Assembly: GCF_018275325.1 (NCBI RefSeq)
Contig: NZ_JAGVQR010000004.1
Span: 1,178,001-1,242,000, forward strand
Origin: Nocardioides palaemonis
GTDB taxonomy: Bacteria; Actinomycetota; Actinomycetes; Propionibacteriales; Nocardioidaceae
Reading direction: 5' to 3'
Length of the DNA: 64,000 nt
Positions 8,008 to 15,618 of the stretch are shown here, piece after piece. Position 1 is the first letter of the stretch; each line of letters opens with the position of its first letter. Made by a program: the position numbers and the translations under genes. Below the pieces are notes generated by a model that searched no databases, was not told the origin of the DNA, and saw only the letters and a list, made by a program, of their open reading frames with translations.

Positions 8008-9198
8008 ATGAAGCTCGCCATCCTCTCCCGGGCGCCCCGCTCCTACAGCACGCAGCGCCTGCGCACCGCGGCGATCGACCGGGGTCACGACGTCAAGGTG
8101 CTCAACACGCTGCGCTTCGGCATCGACCTCTCGGGGGACGAGCCCGACCTGCTCTTCCGCGGCAAGCAGCTGTCGACGTACGACGCGGTGCTCCCGCGGA
8201 TCGGCAACTCGATCACCTACTTCGGCACCGCCGTCGTGCGGCAGTTCGAGCAGATGGACGTCTACACGCCCAACACCAGCTATGGCATCGCCAACAGCCG
8301 CGACAAGCTGCGCGCCACGCAGATCCTCTCGCGTCACAAGATCCCGATGCCGGCGACGACGTTCGTGCGCGACCGCGCCGACGTGATCCCGGCGATCGAG
8401 CGGGTCGGCGGTGCGCCCGTCGTGATCAAGCTGCTCGAGGGCACCCAGGGCATCGGCGTCATCCTCGCCCCGACCATCAAGGTGGCCGAGGCGATCATCG
8501 AGACGCTGCAGAGCACCCGGCAGAACGTGCTGATCCAGCGCTTCGTCAAGGAGAGCAAGGGCCGCGACATCCGCGCCCTCGTCGTCGGCGACCGCGTGGT
8601 CGCGGCGATGCGCCGCGTCGCGCAGGGCGACGAGTTCCGCTCCAACGTCCACCGCGGCGGCAGCGTCGAGCCGGTCGAGCTCGACGAGGAGTTCGAGCGC
8701 GTCGCGGTGCGCTCCGCGCAGATCATGGGTCTGCGCGTCGCCGGTGTCGACATGCTGGAGGGCCGCAAGGGCCCGCAGGTGATGGAGGTCAACTCCTCGC
8801 CCGGCCTGGAGGGCATCGAGGCCGCCACCAAGCTCGACGTCGCCGGCGCGATCGTCGACTACATGGCCAACCAGGTCGCCTTCCCCGACATCGACGTCCG
8901 CCAGCGCCTCACCGTCTCGACCGGCTACGGCGTCGCCGAGATCGTCGTCCACACCGGCTCCGACATGGTCGGCAAGAAGCTCGGCGACTCCGGCCTCGAC
9001 GAGCGCGACATCACCGTCCTCACGCTCCACCGCGGCCCGCAGGTCATCCCCAACCCGCGCAACAAGACCGTCCTCGAGGGCGAGGACCGCCTGCTCTGCT
9101 TCGGCAAGCTCGAGGAGATGCGCTCGATGATCCCCGACCGCAAGCAGAAGCGGGTGCGGAGGCTGATGAAGAAGCACCTGCCGCCGGAAAGCAGCTGA
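8008..9198 (+). CDS. rimK: RimK-family ATP-grasp glutamate ligase with C-terminal RCK_C (TrkA-C) domain
   Basis: 396 residues. An N-terminal RimK preATP domain (LAILSRAPRSYSTQRL...) is followed by an ATP-grasp core: VVIKLLEGTQGIGV (139-152), VLIQRFVKESKGRDIRALVV, and the Mg-binding MEVNSSPGLEGIE (259-271). This is the S6--L-glutamate ligase/RimK layout, about 300 residues long. Unusually, residues about 308-376 (GVAEIVVHTGSDMVGKKL, VIPNPRNKTVLEGEDRLL) read as an RCK_C/TrkA-C module, a small-ligand-binding regulatory domain typical of K+ channels and transporters. Start ATG 8008 gives the canonical MKLAILSR opening. Possible substrates are ribosomal S6, another protein tail, or free glutamate. 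A nucleotide second messenger or another ligand could regulate it through RCK_C (inference). Confidence 0.87.
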   Translation: MKLAILSRAPRSYSTQRLRTAAIDRGHDVKVLNTLRFGIDLSGDEPDLLFRGKQLSTYDAVLPRIGNSITYFGTAVVRQFEQMDVYTPNTSYGIANSRDKLRATQILSRHKIPMPATTFVRDRADVIPAIERVGGAPVVIKLLEGTQGIGVILAPTIKVAEAIIETLQSTRQNVLIQRFVKESKGRDIRALVVGDRVVAAMRRVAQGDEFRSNVHRGGSVEPVELDEEFERVAVRSAQIMGLRVAGVDMLEGRKGPQVMEVNSSPGLEGIEAATKLDVAGAIVDYMANQVAFPDIDVRQRLTVSTGYGVAEIVVHTGSDMVGKKLGDSGLDERDITVLTLHRGPQVIPNPRNKTVLEGEDRLLCFGKLEEMRSMIPDRKQKRVRRLMKKHLPPESS

Positions 9199-9261
9199 GG
9201 AACTTAGGGGTTGGCTGTCGAGACCGTGGGTGCCCTGGTTCGTGGGGCCGGCGAGACGCGT

Positions 9262-9287
9262 GGGCATTGCGAGTTTTGCCAATGCCC
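9262..9287. terminator. Stem-loop after rimK
   Basis: GGGCATTG and CAATGCCC form a perfect 8-bp stem around a 10-nt loop, 64 bp after the rimK stop. No U-tract follows. Confidence 0.5.
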
Positions 9288-9416
9288 TGACGTGCAATCC
9301 TGCGATGTGTTCGCCTATGCGGCGTGAATTACGACTCGACCATGCGCAAGTGCATCTCGCGCCATCCCAACAACAGTCACCACAGCTCGCTCGGAAAGGC
9401 GAGGCCCCACGCGGGC

Positions 9417-9986
9417 ATGGAACGCCAACTCGCCGCAGCAGGAACACTCGTTGCCGCAGCACTCCTTGCAGGTTGCTCGGTGGCCGACGCCTCCGAATCG
9501 TTCCCCGCCGATCAAGCCGAGTTCGTTGACGCCGTCAATACGGCAAAGGACGCTGCGGATGGGGCCAATGAGATGAAGGTCGTCCAACTCCGCGAGACCC
9601 GTAACGACGCCATCTGCGGAATGTTGCCCAAGAGCCTTGCGGTCGAGGACTGGTACGGCGTCGTGAGTGACCTCGACACGACCATGGGTGGTGATTCAGG
9701 CACCCTAGAGGTTGAGCTTGATGACCGCATCGCACTTGGCACCTGGAACAACGGCTTCTCGGATGCGCTCGACGGTGCATCGTCGCTCATTAGTCGCGAT
9801 TCCCCTGTCTACGAGCAGGTCGCAGACCTGAGCGAGGGAGATCTGGTTCAGTTCAGCGGGAAGTTCATGAGAGATAAGAAGGACTGTGTCGGTGAGAAGT
9901 CGATGACCGACGTAGGTGGAGTCAGGTCGCCTACGTTCGTGTTCGCCTTCACCGATGTCGTTCCGGCAAAGGCGGCTGGGGAGTAG
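9417..9986 (+). CDS. Hypothetical lipoprotein
   Basis: 189 residues from the ATG at 9417, preferred over the ATG at 9324 because it opens directly into a lipoprotein signal (ERQLAAAGTLVAAALLAGC, lipobox Cys near residue 20). The mature part (about 165 residues) has a conserved-looking end, DLVQFSGKF...DCVGEKSMTDVGGVRSPTFVFAFTDV, which resembles an OB-like beta-barrel, but I do not recognise the family. Two Cys (ICGM, DCVG) could form a disulfide. Base composition is clearly lower in G+C than the RimK gene to its left, which marks the start of an accessory stretch. Confidence 0.7.
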   Translation: MERQLAAAGTLVAAALLAGCSVADASESFPADQAEFVDAVNTAKDAADGANEMKVVQLRETRNDAICGMLPKSLAVEDWYGVVSDLDTTMGGDSGTLEVELDDRIALGTWNNGFSDALDGASSLISRDSPVYEQVADLSEGDLVQFSGKFMRDKKDCVGEKSMTDVGGVRSPTFVFAFTDVVPAKAAGE

Positions 9987-10236
9987 TTCCCCGGCGGACG
10001 CGATGCAGGCTCCGCCGCCGCCGATCAACGCGGCGCGGGGCCTACATGGCGTCACGTAGCCCGCCCGGGCTACCAGGCAGGAAGATCGCATTGGGCTCGA
10101 GGGCCCTCCCTATCTGCCCAACACAGGTGACATTCCTCGAATTCGAGGACGAGTACCCCGTGTCAATGTGATCCTGACGTCCTCAGCGTGCGGGGTGGGA
10201 CCGCACCTCACAATCAGCATCACGGGGGACGCACTC

Positions 10237-11178
10237 ATGCCGACGAACACGCCTGCACCGGGATGGTTCCCGGACCAGAAGGACAGCGGACAGCTGCGGT
10301 GGTGGGACGGCCAGCGATGGACGGACCACACTGCGCCGATGCCCGGTGCGCAGCAGGCGGCAGGTCCCAGCGCCGCGCCGCTCGTCAATCAGCCAGGCGT
10401 GCCCGCCGCCACCGTGAAGAAGCCGTGGTACTTCCGCTGGTGGGCGATCGCCGCAGCCGTGGTCGTCGGTCTCGCTGTCATCGGCAGCTTGGCGCCCGAC
10501 GAGGAGTCGGGCAGTGCCGCTGCGGAGAAGCCCGCGGCATCGTCCTCGCCGTCCTCCGAGACCGGGGCCGAAGCCGGGACGGATGTCGAGCCCGCGACGG
10601 AGACGGAGCCGGTCGACACCGACGGTGACGGAGTGCCGGACGACGAGGACGTCGCCCCCGAGGACAAGCGGGTCCAGACCGAGGACGACATCGACTCCGA
10701 CAAGGACGGCGTGCCGGACTACAAGGACGCATTCCCCAAGAACGCGCGGTTCAGCAAGGACACGGACGGCGACGGTGTCGCGGACCAGGTCGACGACTTC
10801 CCGAAGGACGAGCGCTACAGCAAGGACTCGGACGGCGACAAGGTCGCTGACTCGGTGGACGACTTCCCGGCTGACCCCAGTCGTTCGAAGATCACCCCGG
10901 CCATGTCGAATGCGATCGACACTGCGTCCAACTATCTCGACTACACGGCCTTCTCGCGCACTGGCCTGATTGATCAGCTCGAGTTCGAGGGCTACGCCAC
11001 CGGCGACGCGACCTTCGCCGTCGACTACCTGAAGGTCAACTGGAACGAGCAGGCGGTGCAGTCGGCGAAGAACTACCTCGACTACACGAGCTTCTCTCTG
11101 CAGGGTCTGATCGACCAGCTGGTGTTCGAGGGCTTCACCTACGAGCAGGCGTCCTACGGCGCGAACAAGGCGTACTGA
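10237..11178 (+). CDS. DUF2510 membrane protein with thrombospondin-type-3-like Ca repeats and two Ltp repeats
   Basis: 313 residues; ATG 10237 follows an ACGGGGGA ribosome site. Modules in order: DUF2510 (PGWFPDQKDSGQLRWWDGQRW, about 8-33), one transmembrane helix (about 65-85), an acidic Ser/Glu linker, four TSP3-like calcium loops (DTDGDGVPDDED, DSDKDGVPD, DTDGDGVAD, DSDGDKVAD; about 127-212), then two tandem Ltp (host cell surface-exposed lipoprotein) repeats at about 219-264 and 268-311, each with a YLDYTxFSxxGLIDQLxFEG core. Topology is predicted as N-in, C-out. Ltp repeats are known from the phage TP-J34 lipoprotein that blocks phage DNA entry and from bacterial surface proteins, so a role in envelope interaction or phage exclusion is possible but not shown. 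Confidence 0.82.
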   Translation: MPTNTPAPGWFPDQKDSGQLRWWDGQRWTDHTAPMPGAQQAAGPSAAPLVNQPGVPAATVKKPWYFRWWAIAAAVVVGLAVIGSLAPDEESGSAAAEKPAASSSPSSETGAEAGTDVEPATETEPVDTDGDGVPDDEDVAPEDKRVQTEDDIDSDKDGVPDYKDAFPKNARFSKDTDGDGVADQVDDFPKDERYSKDSDGDKVADSVDDFPADPSRSKITPAMSNAIDTASNYLDYTAFSRTGLIDQLEFEGYATGDATFAVDYLKVNWNEQAVQSAKNYLDYTSFSLQGLIDQLVFEGFTYEQASYGANKAY

Positions 11179-11197
11179 CACCCACGCCAACCGGCTC

Positions 11198-11223
11198 AGC
11201 CGTGCAGGGTCCCCTGCACGGCT
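11198..11223 (+). terminator. Rho-independent-like hairpin after the Ltp protein gene
   Basis: AGCCGTGCAGGG and CCCTGCACGGCT are a perfect 12-bp inverted repeat separated by 2 nt, 19 bp after the stop. Confidence 0.7.
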
Positions 11224-11354
11224 CCGGCCTGGTACGTCGCGTTGTGCACGTTGACGTAGTAGCGCCGCGGGTGTGCCGCGATCCGCGCGCTGCCCGAGCC
11301 GTCGGGGTCGCCGCTCGCCGTGAGGCGCGGGGGCGGGCTTGGGAAGATCTCTCT

Positions 11355-11430
11355 CGCTGGTCGAGGAGGGACGAAACGCCGCCCTGAGGAGGCCGCCAGC
11401 GGCCGTCTCGAAGGGTCCCGTCACGAGACC
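11355..11430. repeat. Degenerate copy of the CTCGTGACG...CCTCGACCAGCG repeat
   Basis: The segment opens with CGCTGGTCGAGGAGGG and ends with CCCGTCACGAGACC, the two arms of the repeat found in tandem at 20994-21077, here in inverted orientation with about 46 bp of diverged sequence between them. Confidence 0.6.
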
Positions 11431-11606
11431 TCCCAGCCCGAGCTCGATCACAGGGCGACTGTCGGACCCCACGGCTAGGATTGAGGTGTTAATCGAGCGT
11501 GAGCTCGGGCCCTTCAGTTAGCCACCAAACAGGCTGTACACACCCACAGACATAGGCCATCCAGTATCGTCGACGCGCCCTCGGGGCGCGGTGAGGGTGT
11601 GGTCCG

Positions 11607-12908
11607 ATGAGTGCGGTTCCGGCAGATCCCGAGTTCACGGGACGGAGCGCGTGGCAGGTGCCCGGTGCGGGCGCCTCGCCGCTGGACGCGCTGCTCGGAC
11701 GCCTCGACGCCGTGCTCACCGACCTGGGTGACCTGTCGGCAGGTGGCCTCGTGGATGTGGACGTGGTGCGGCTGCTCGACGCGGCCACGATGGCGGCGAG
11801 CCGGGTCGCGGGGGTGGAGTGCGGCGCGGTGGCGGAGGCCGACCGGCGCAGCCTCGGCGACGCGGTCGGCGCGCGGCACACCCACCACTGGTGGGCGCAG
11901 CGCAGTCGCCTGACCCGCTCGGAGGCGGGCCGGCTGACGCGGCTCGGTGTCGCGCTCGACGAGCCTCGGCACGCGGACGTCGCCCGTCAGCTCGCGGACG
12001 GGACGCTGCGGCTGGAGCAGGCCCGGGCCATCGTCGAGGCAGTCGAGGCCATGCCATCCGAGGTCGGCGCCGACGTACGCGACCAGGCGGAGGCAGCCCT
12101 GCTCGGCTTCGCGCGTCAGCACGACGCCCGGGGGCTGAAGCAGATCGGCAAGCGGATCCTCGACGCAGTGGCCCCGGAGGTCGGGGAGGCGGCCGAGGCG
12201 AAGAACTTGGAGGACGAGGAGCGTCGCGCCGCCGAACAGGTCGGGTTCTCGATGAGCGACGACGGCGAGGGTCGGAGCCACGGCTCGTTCACGGTGCCCT
12301 CAAGCGTGGGGTCGACGCTGCGGCGAATCCTGCAGGCCTTGGCCAATCCGGCGCGCCACACCGAAGCCGACCTGCGCGACGAGACCGGCGGGGGGAAGTC
12401 GACGCGTCGGCGGATGGGCGAGGCGTTCGTCGAGTTCATCGAGCGGTACCCGCTCGGAGCGATGCCGCAGACCGCGGGCGTCAACGCCACGGTCGTGGTG
12501 ACGATGACGCTGCAGGACCTGCTCGGCGAGCGGGGCGTCGCGCTGCTGGACGACGGCACGCGGATGTCGGCGGCTCAGGCACGGCGGTTGGCGTGCGAGG
12601 CCGGGATCATCCCCGTCGTCCTCGGCGGCGACGGCCAGGTCCTCGACCTCGGCCGCTCACGCCGGCTGTTCTCGAAAGCGCAGCGGATCGCGCTCGGGCT
12701 GCGCGACGGCGGCTGCACGGCTCGTGGATGCGAGACGACGGCGGCGGGCTGTCACGCCCACCACGACGACCCGTGGGCTCGCGGCGGTGCCACGGATGTC
12801 GCCAACGGGCGCCTGCTGTGCCCGCACCACCACCGGCTGGCCCACGATCCGCGCTACGCGAGGACCATCCACGCCAACAACGCGGTCACCTTCGTGATGC
12901 GGACGTGA
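11607..12908 (+). CDS. DUF222 / 13E12-repeat family HNH endonuclease-like protein
   Basis: 433 residues. A long DUF222 helical region (about 20-330) precedes a C-terminal HNH module: CTARGCETTAAGCHAHHDDPW, GGATDVANGRLLCPHHHRLAHD (about 375-415), with the Cys and His residues for a structural zinc and the catalytic His pair. This is the actinobacterial 13E12 family, present in many diverging copies per genome and suspected to be mobile or selfish. Biochemical role is not established. ATG at 11607. It lies at the left side of the lower-GC accessory stretch, next to the toxin-antitoxin and base-modification genes. Confidence 0.87.
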   Translation: MSAVPADPEFTGRSAWQVPGAGASPLDALLGRLDAVLTDLGDLSAGGLVDVDVVRLLDAATMAASRVAGVECGAVAEADRRSLGDAVGARHTHHWWAQRSRLTRSEAGRLTRLGVALDEPRHADVARQLADGTLRLEQARAIVEAVEAMPSEVGADVRDQAEAALLGFARQHDARGLKQIGKRILDAVAPEVGEAAEAKNLEDEERRAAEQVGFSMSDDGEGRSHGSFTVPSSVGSTLRRILQALANPARHTEADLRDETGGGKSTRRRMGEAFVEFIERYPLGAMPQTAGVNATVVVTMTLQDLLGERGVALLDDGTRMSAAQARRLACEAGIIPVVLGGDGQVLDLGRSRRLFSKAQRIALGLRDGGCTARGCETTAAGCHAHHDDPWARGGATDVANGRLLCPHHHRLAHDPRYARTIHANNAVTFVMRT

Positions 12909-13291
12909 GGAGACCTTGCCCGCCTGTGACCACAAGCTCGGTCGCTGCTGGATCGCAGGATGTGGGTTCGTCGGCAGCGGCGAACCGCCCAGAATGACGC
13001 GAGTGAGACCCGCGGCACCGGCAGCCGGTGTCGATCGTCGCCGCAAGTCACGACGCCCGTGCGCACACGGATGACAGGTTCGTGGCCCATCGCACCGGCG
13101 TCTCGAACGTGGCAGGTCTCCAAAACCTAGGGCAGCATGTAGCGGCAACGTGATAAGGACCGGTGCGGCTCGGGCGTCCGCCCACGCGCAGCTACGACAA
13201 TTACGAAAGCAAGTCTCGGCGTGTCAAGGCGAGAAACGGCTCCTCGCCGCGGCGCGTCGGTATGTTCGACGCTCGACATCGGGGACTATCT
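12909..13291. other. Intergenic region before the toxin-antitoxin module
   Basis: 383 bp. A short inverted repeat GGTTCG (12964-12969) / CGAACC (12981-12986) could be a weak terminator for the DUF222 gene. The stretch 13180-13290 is locally AT-richer and probably contains the higB promoter. No RNA gene or attachment site is recognisable. Confidence 0.4.
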
Positions 13292-13612
13292 TTGATCATT
13301 GCTTTCAACACGCCCACCCTGCGGCGGCTCTGCGAGGACAACTCCGCCGCCGTCGCGAGATTCGGCGAGCAGGTAGGCGCTGGTCTGCGCGGTCGCCTTG
13401 CAGACCTGCGTGCAGCCGCGACGATCGCTGACCTCCTCGTCGGGAGGCCCCGGACGGGGGGACCGAGCAACCGCGAGCTCAGCCTGGATCTCGCGAGTGG
13501 CGCGAGCACCCTGTGGATCGCAAACCACACGAAGCCGCGCGTCGACGACGCTGGGATGATCGACTGGTCCCGAACGACGTACGTTCAACTCATGAAGATT
13601 GAGGTGATCTGA
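13292..13612 (+). CDS. higB: HigB/RelE-like toxin (killer protein family)
   Basis: About 106 residues from TTG 13292, chosen because GGGGA lies 6 nt upstream and the product then opens in the family manner (IIAFNTPTLRRLCED). An ATG at 13262 would add 10 residues. Conserved-looking features are RLADLRAAATIADLLVGRPR, LSLDLASGASTLWIANH and DWSRTTYVQLMKIEVI, as in the COG3549 HigB group whose members cleave mRNA on the ribosome. The partner HigA-ImmA gene begins immediately downstream with 1 bp between stop and start, the usual toxin-first order of hig loci. Confidence 0.75.
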   Translation: MIIAFNTPTLRRLCEDNSAAVARFGEQVGAGLRGRLADLRAAATIADLLVGRPRTGGPSNRELSLDLASGASTLWIANHTKPRVDDAGMIDWSRTTYVQLMKIEVI

Positions 13613-13613
13613 C

Positions 13614-14702
13614 TTGCACACCGGAGGACTGACCCCTCGGTGGGCCTCAGCCCCGGGAGAGACTCTCGAAGCGGTGATGAGCGAGCGACGCCTCGATCTC
13701 GACGACTTGGCGCCCTCTCTTGGTCTGAGCGCCAGCGACGCTCGCCGACTGCTGGCCGGCGCTCTGCCCCTGACGGTCGCAATCGCTCGAAACCTCAGCA
13801 CGACAGTTGGCGGAACGACCGAGTTCTGGTTGACCCGTGAGGCCCAATACCAAGATGACCTAGCGCGGGTGCAAGCTGACAAGTGGTCCCAAGGGCTGCC
13901 GGTCGCGCAGATGGTCAAGTTTGGTTGGATGGAGAAGCCGTCTTCGTGGGTGGACCAGATCGACGAATGTCTGCGCTTCTTCGACGTCCCGGACATCGGC
14001 ACCTGGGAACAGCGATACGACAGGCAGGTCGAGGCCGCACACTTCCGGTCCTCACCGAGTTTCGATTTGGAAGCCGGTGCAACCACTGCCTGGTTCCGAG
14101 CCGGCGACCTCGTCGCTGAGAGCCGCGCGGATCTTCCGCCCTTCGATTCCCATGCACTCAACGAACTGCTTCCGCGGCTGCGCGATCTCACTAGGGTTCC
14201 GCAGCCGGAGAGATTCGTTGGCGACCTCGTCAGGCTGTGCGCGGGCGCTGGTCTGCACGTGGTTGTTCTTCCGACACCTAAGGGTTGCTCGGCAAGCGGG
14301 GTTGCCCGCCGCCTGGGCCAGCATCCACTCATCCAGCTCAGCGCGCGCCACCTCACCGATGACCACCTTTGGTTCACGTTCTTCCACGAGGTCGGCCATG
14401 TTTTGCGCCATAACCTCGAGATGCCATTTATCGACAACTTGGACGACCGCGAAGACATAGACGGCTTCGAGGAGGAGGCGAACGACTTCGCGTCGGAGTT
14501 CTTGATCGGTCGAGCCCCAATCAGTCGAGGTGCCCTTGATAGGCGAAACATCATCCGAACTGCCCACGCGAACTCGATCTCACCAGGTATCGTCGTCGGC
14601 CAATTGCAGCACCGCGGCTTGTTGAGGCGTGAGCAATTCAACTACCTCAAACGTCGATACGTTTGGAACGGCACTACCCTCGAAACGCGACGAAGGAGCT
14701 AG
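13614..14702 (+). CDS. HigA-type antitoxin fused to ImmA/IrrE metallopeptidase
   Basis: 362 residues from TTG 13614 (GAGG of the higB end serves as ribosome site). The N-terminus (about 12-85) is a HigA-like helix-turn-helix: PGETLEAVMSERRLDLDDLAPSLGLSASDARRLL...GTTEFWLTREAQYQ. The C-terminal half carries the ImmA/IrrE zinc-peptidase motif FFHEVGHVLRH (HExxH at residues 258-262) with a downstream EEEANDFASEFLI segment that supplies the third ligand. Such fusions act as antitoxin and repressor, and the peptidase may degrade partner or regulatory proteins. Its 3' end overlaps by 29 bp the end of the convergent gene at 14674. Confidence 0.85.
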   Translation: MHTGGLTPRWASAPGETLEAVMSERRLDLDDLAPSLGLSASDARRLLAGALPLTVAIARNLSTTVGGTTEFWLTREAQYQDDLARVQADKWSQGLPVAQMVKFGWMEKPSSWVDQIDECLRFFDVPDIGTWEQRYDRQVEAAHFRSSPSFDLEAGATTAWFRAGDLVAESRADLPPFDSHALNELLPRLRDLTRVPQPERFVGDLVRLCAGAGLHVVVLPTPKGCSASGVARRLGQHPLIQLSARHLTDDHLWFTFFHEVGHVLRHNLEMPFIDNLDDREDIDGFEEEANDFASEFLIGRAPISRGALDRRNIIRTAHANSISPGIVVGQLQHRGLLRREQFNYLKRRYVWNGTTLETRRRS

Positions 14703-15618
14703 GGCTCTTCTGCCAGTTGCACAGAGCATCCTCGAACACGTCATAGCCGATTCCCAACCGGTCTCGTAGCGGGGCTAGCCGACGCTCGATCTCCCGGTTG
14801 CGCGGTTGACCCTTCGAGTGCCCGGTAAGCAGAAGCCGAGCGCCGTATTGTGGGCCGCTCGCACCGACGAGGTGAAGACCGTCTGGCTCGACGTCCAGCA
14901 GGTCAAGCTTCCCCATCATCGAAAGGTAGTCGAAACGGGCGATCCGTCCGAACCGCCTCACCTGGACAGCGGACTCGTAGATGGAGGCGAAACGCTTCAT
15001 CGGTGTAGCGCCCACGGCCACGCTGCTGAACAACGCTTTGTGCGAGGCGCCGACCCACTCGATATAGCTCTCAAGGACAGCACCGGTCCCGTTGGCAGAA
15101 GACCCGGACAAGCTCTCGCGCTTGCGATGGTTGCCGAATCTCCCGCCTCGAGCCCTCATCGTTGCCTGATTGGCATCTAGCCAGGCACGCAACTGCATGA
15201 CGTCTGCGCTCGCGTTCGCCCAGTTCCACTGACCTGCCTGTCCAAGACGACCGTAGAAGTCCGACGACAACTGCCAATCGTTCCTCCGGTCGCGACCGAA
15301 ATGAACGGAGAGGAGTACGAGCCAACAGGCCTCGTCGTAGTCGCCGTCTCGTGAGTGGAGAATCGCTGCTTTGAGCGGGTCAAAGGAGCCTGACGCTGGG
15401 TCGCGCGACGGCTCGGTCAACGTGACGCCGGTCATCAGCCTCTCGATGTACCGACTGCGACGCTGACTCTCGATGATTTGTGCTACGAGCACCTCCCGCG
15501 TCCGCAGCGCAGCGACACCGATGAGTGGCTCGACATCGCGCTCGAACTCATCTAGGACGGCATGGAGTCGGTCCGCCTCGGCTCTATCGCCGGGCCTAAC
15601 TAGCGGTCGCGCTGGCAA
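14674..15618 (-). CDS. Alpha-glutamyl/putrescinyl thymine pyrophosphorylase clade 3-like protein
   Basis: 314 residues, all-helical in character. Landmarks that I recall from the aGPT-PPlase clade 3 family are DGDYDEACWLVLLSVHFGRD (91-110), FYGRLGQ...WNWA, RGGRFGNHRKRESL (157-170), RRFGRIARFDYLSMMGKL (221-238), GPQYGARLL and the C-terminal FEDALCNWQKS...FRG (295-314). The family was proposed, from phage hypermodified-thymine systems, to join amines or amino acids to a pyrophosphorylated hydroxymethyl pyrimidine. TTG start at 15618, with AGGAG 6 nt upstream; it overlaps the end of the UDG-like gene by 23 bp, so it is translationally coupled. Assignment is from memory of conserved blocks, not a search. 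Biochemistry of this clade is not established. Confidence 0.72.
   Translation of the reverse strand: MPARPLVRPGDRAEADRLHAVLDEFERDVEPLIGVAALRTREVLVAQIIESQRRSRYIERLMTGVTLTEPSRDPASGSFDPLKAAILHSRDGDYDEACWLVLLSVHFGRDRRNDWQLSSDFYGRLGQAGQWNWANASADVMQLRAWLDANQATMRARGGRFGNHRKRESLSGSSANGTGAVLESYIEWVGASHKALFSSVAVGATPMKRFASIYESAVQVRRFGRIARFDYLSMMGKLDLLDVEPDGLHLVGASGPQYGARLLLTGHSKGQPRNREIERRLAPLRDRLGIGYDVFEDALCNWQKSPSSFVAFRG

Larger units (their letters stand above)
11179..11606. other. Intergenic region with terminator and degenerate repeat
   Basis: 428 bp without a convincing gene. It holds the hairpin at 11198-11223, a diverged repeat at 11355-11430 and the promoter region of the DUF222 gene (11511-11606), which is more AT-rich. 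No small ORF with a ribosome site is evident. Confidence 0.5.

Noticed and set aside
9324..9416. Upstream ATG start for the lipoprotein gene
   Set aside because: It would place 31 polar residues before the signal peptide.
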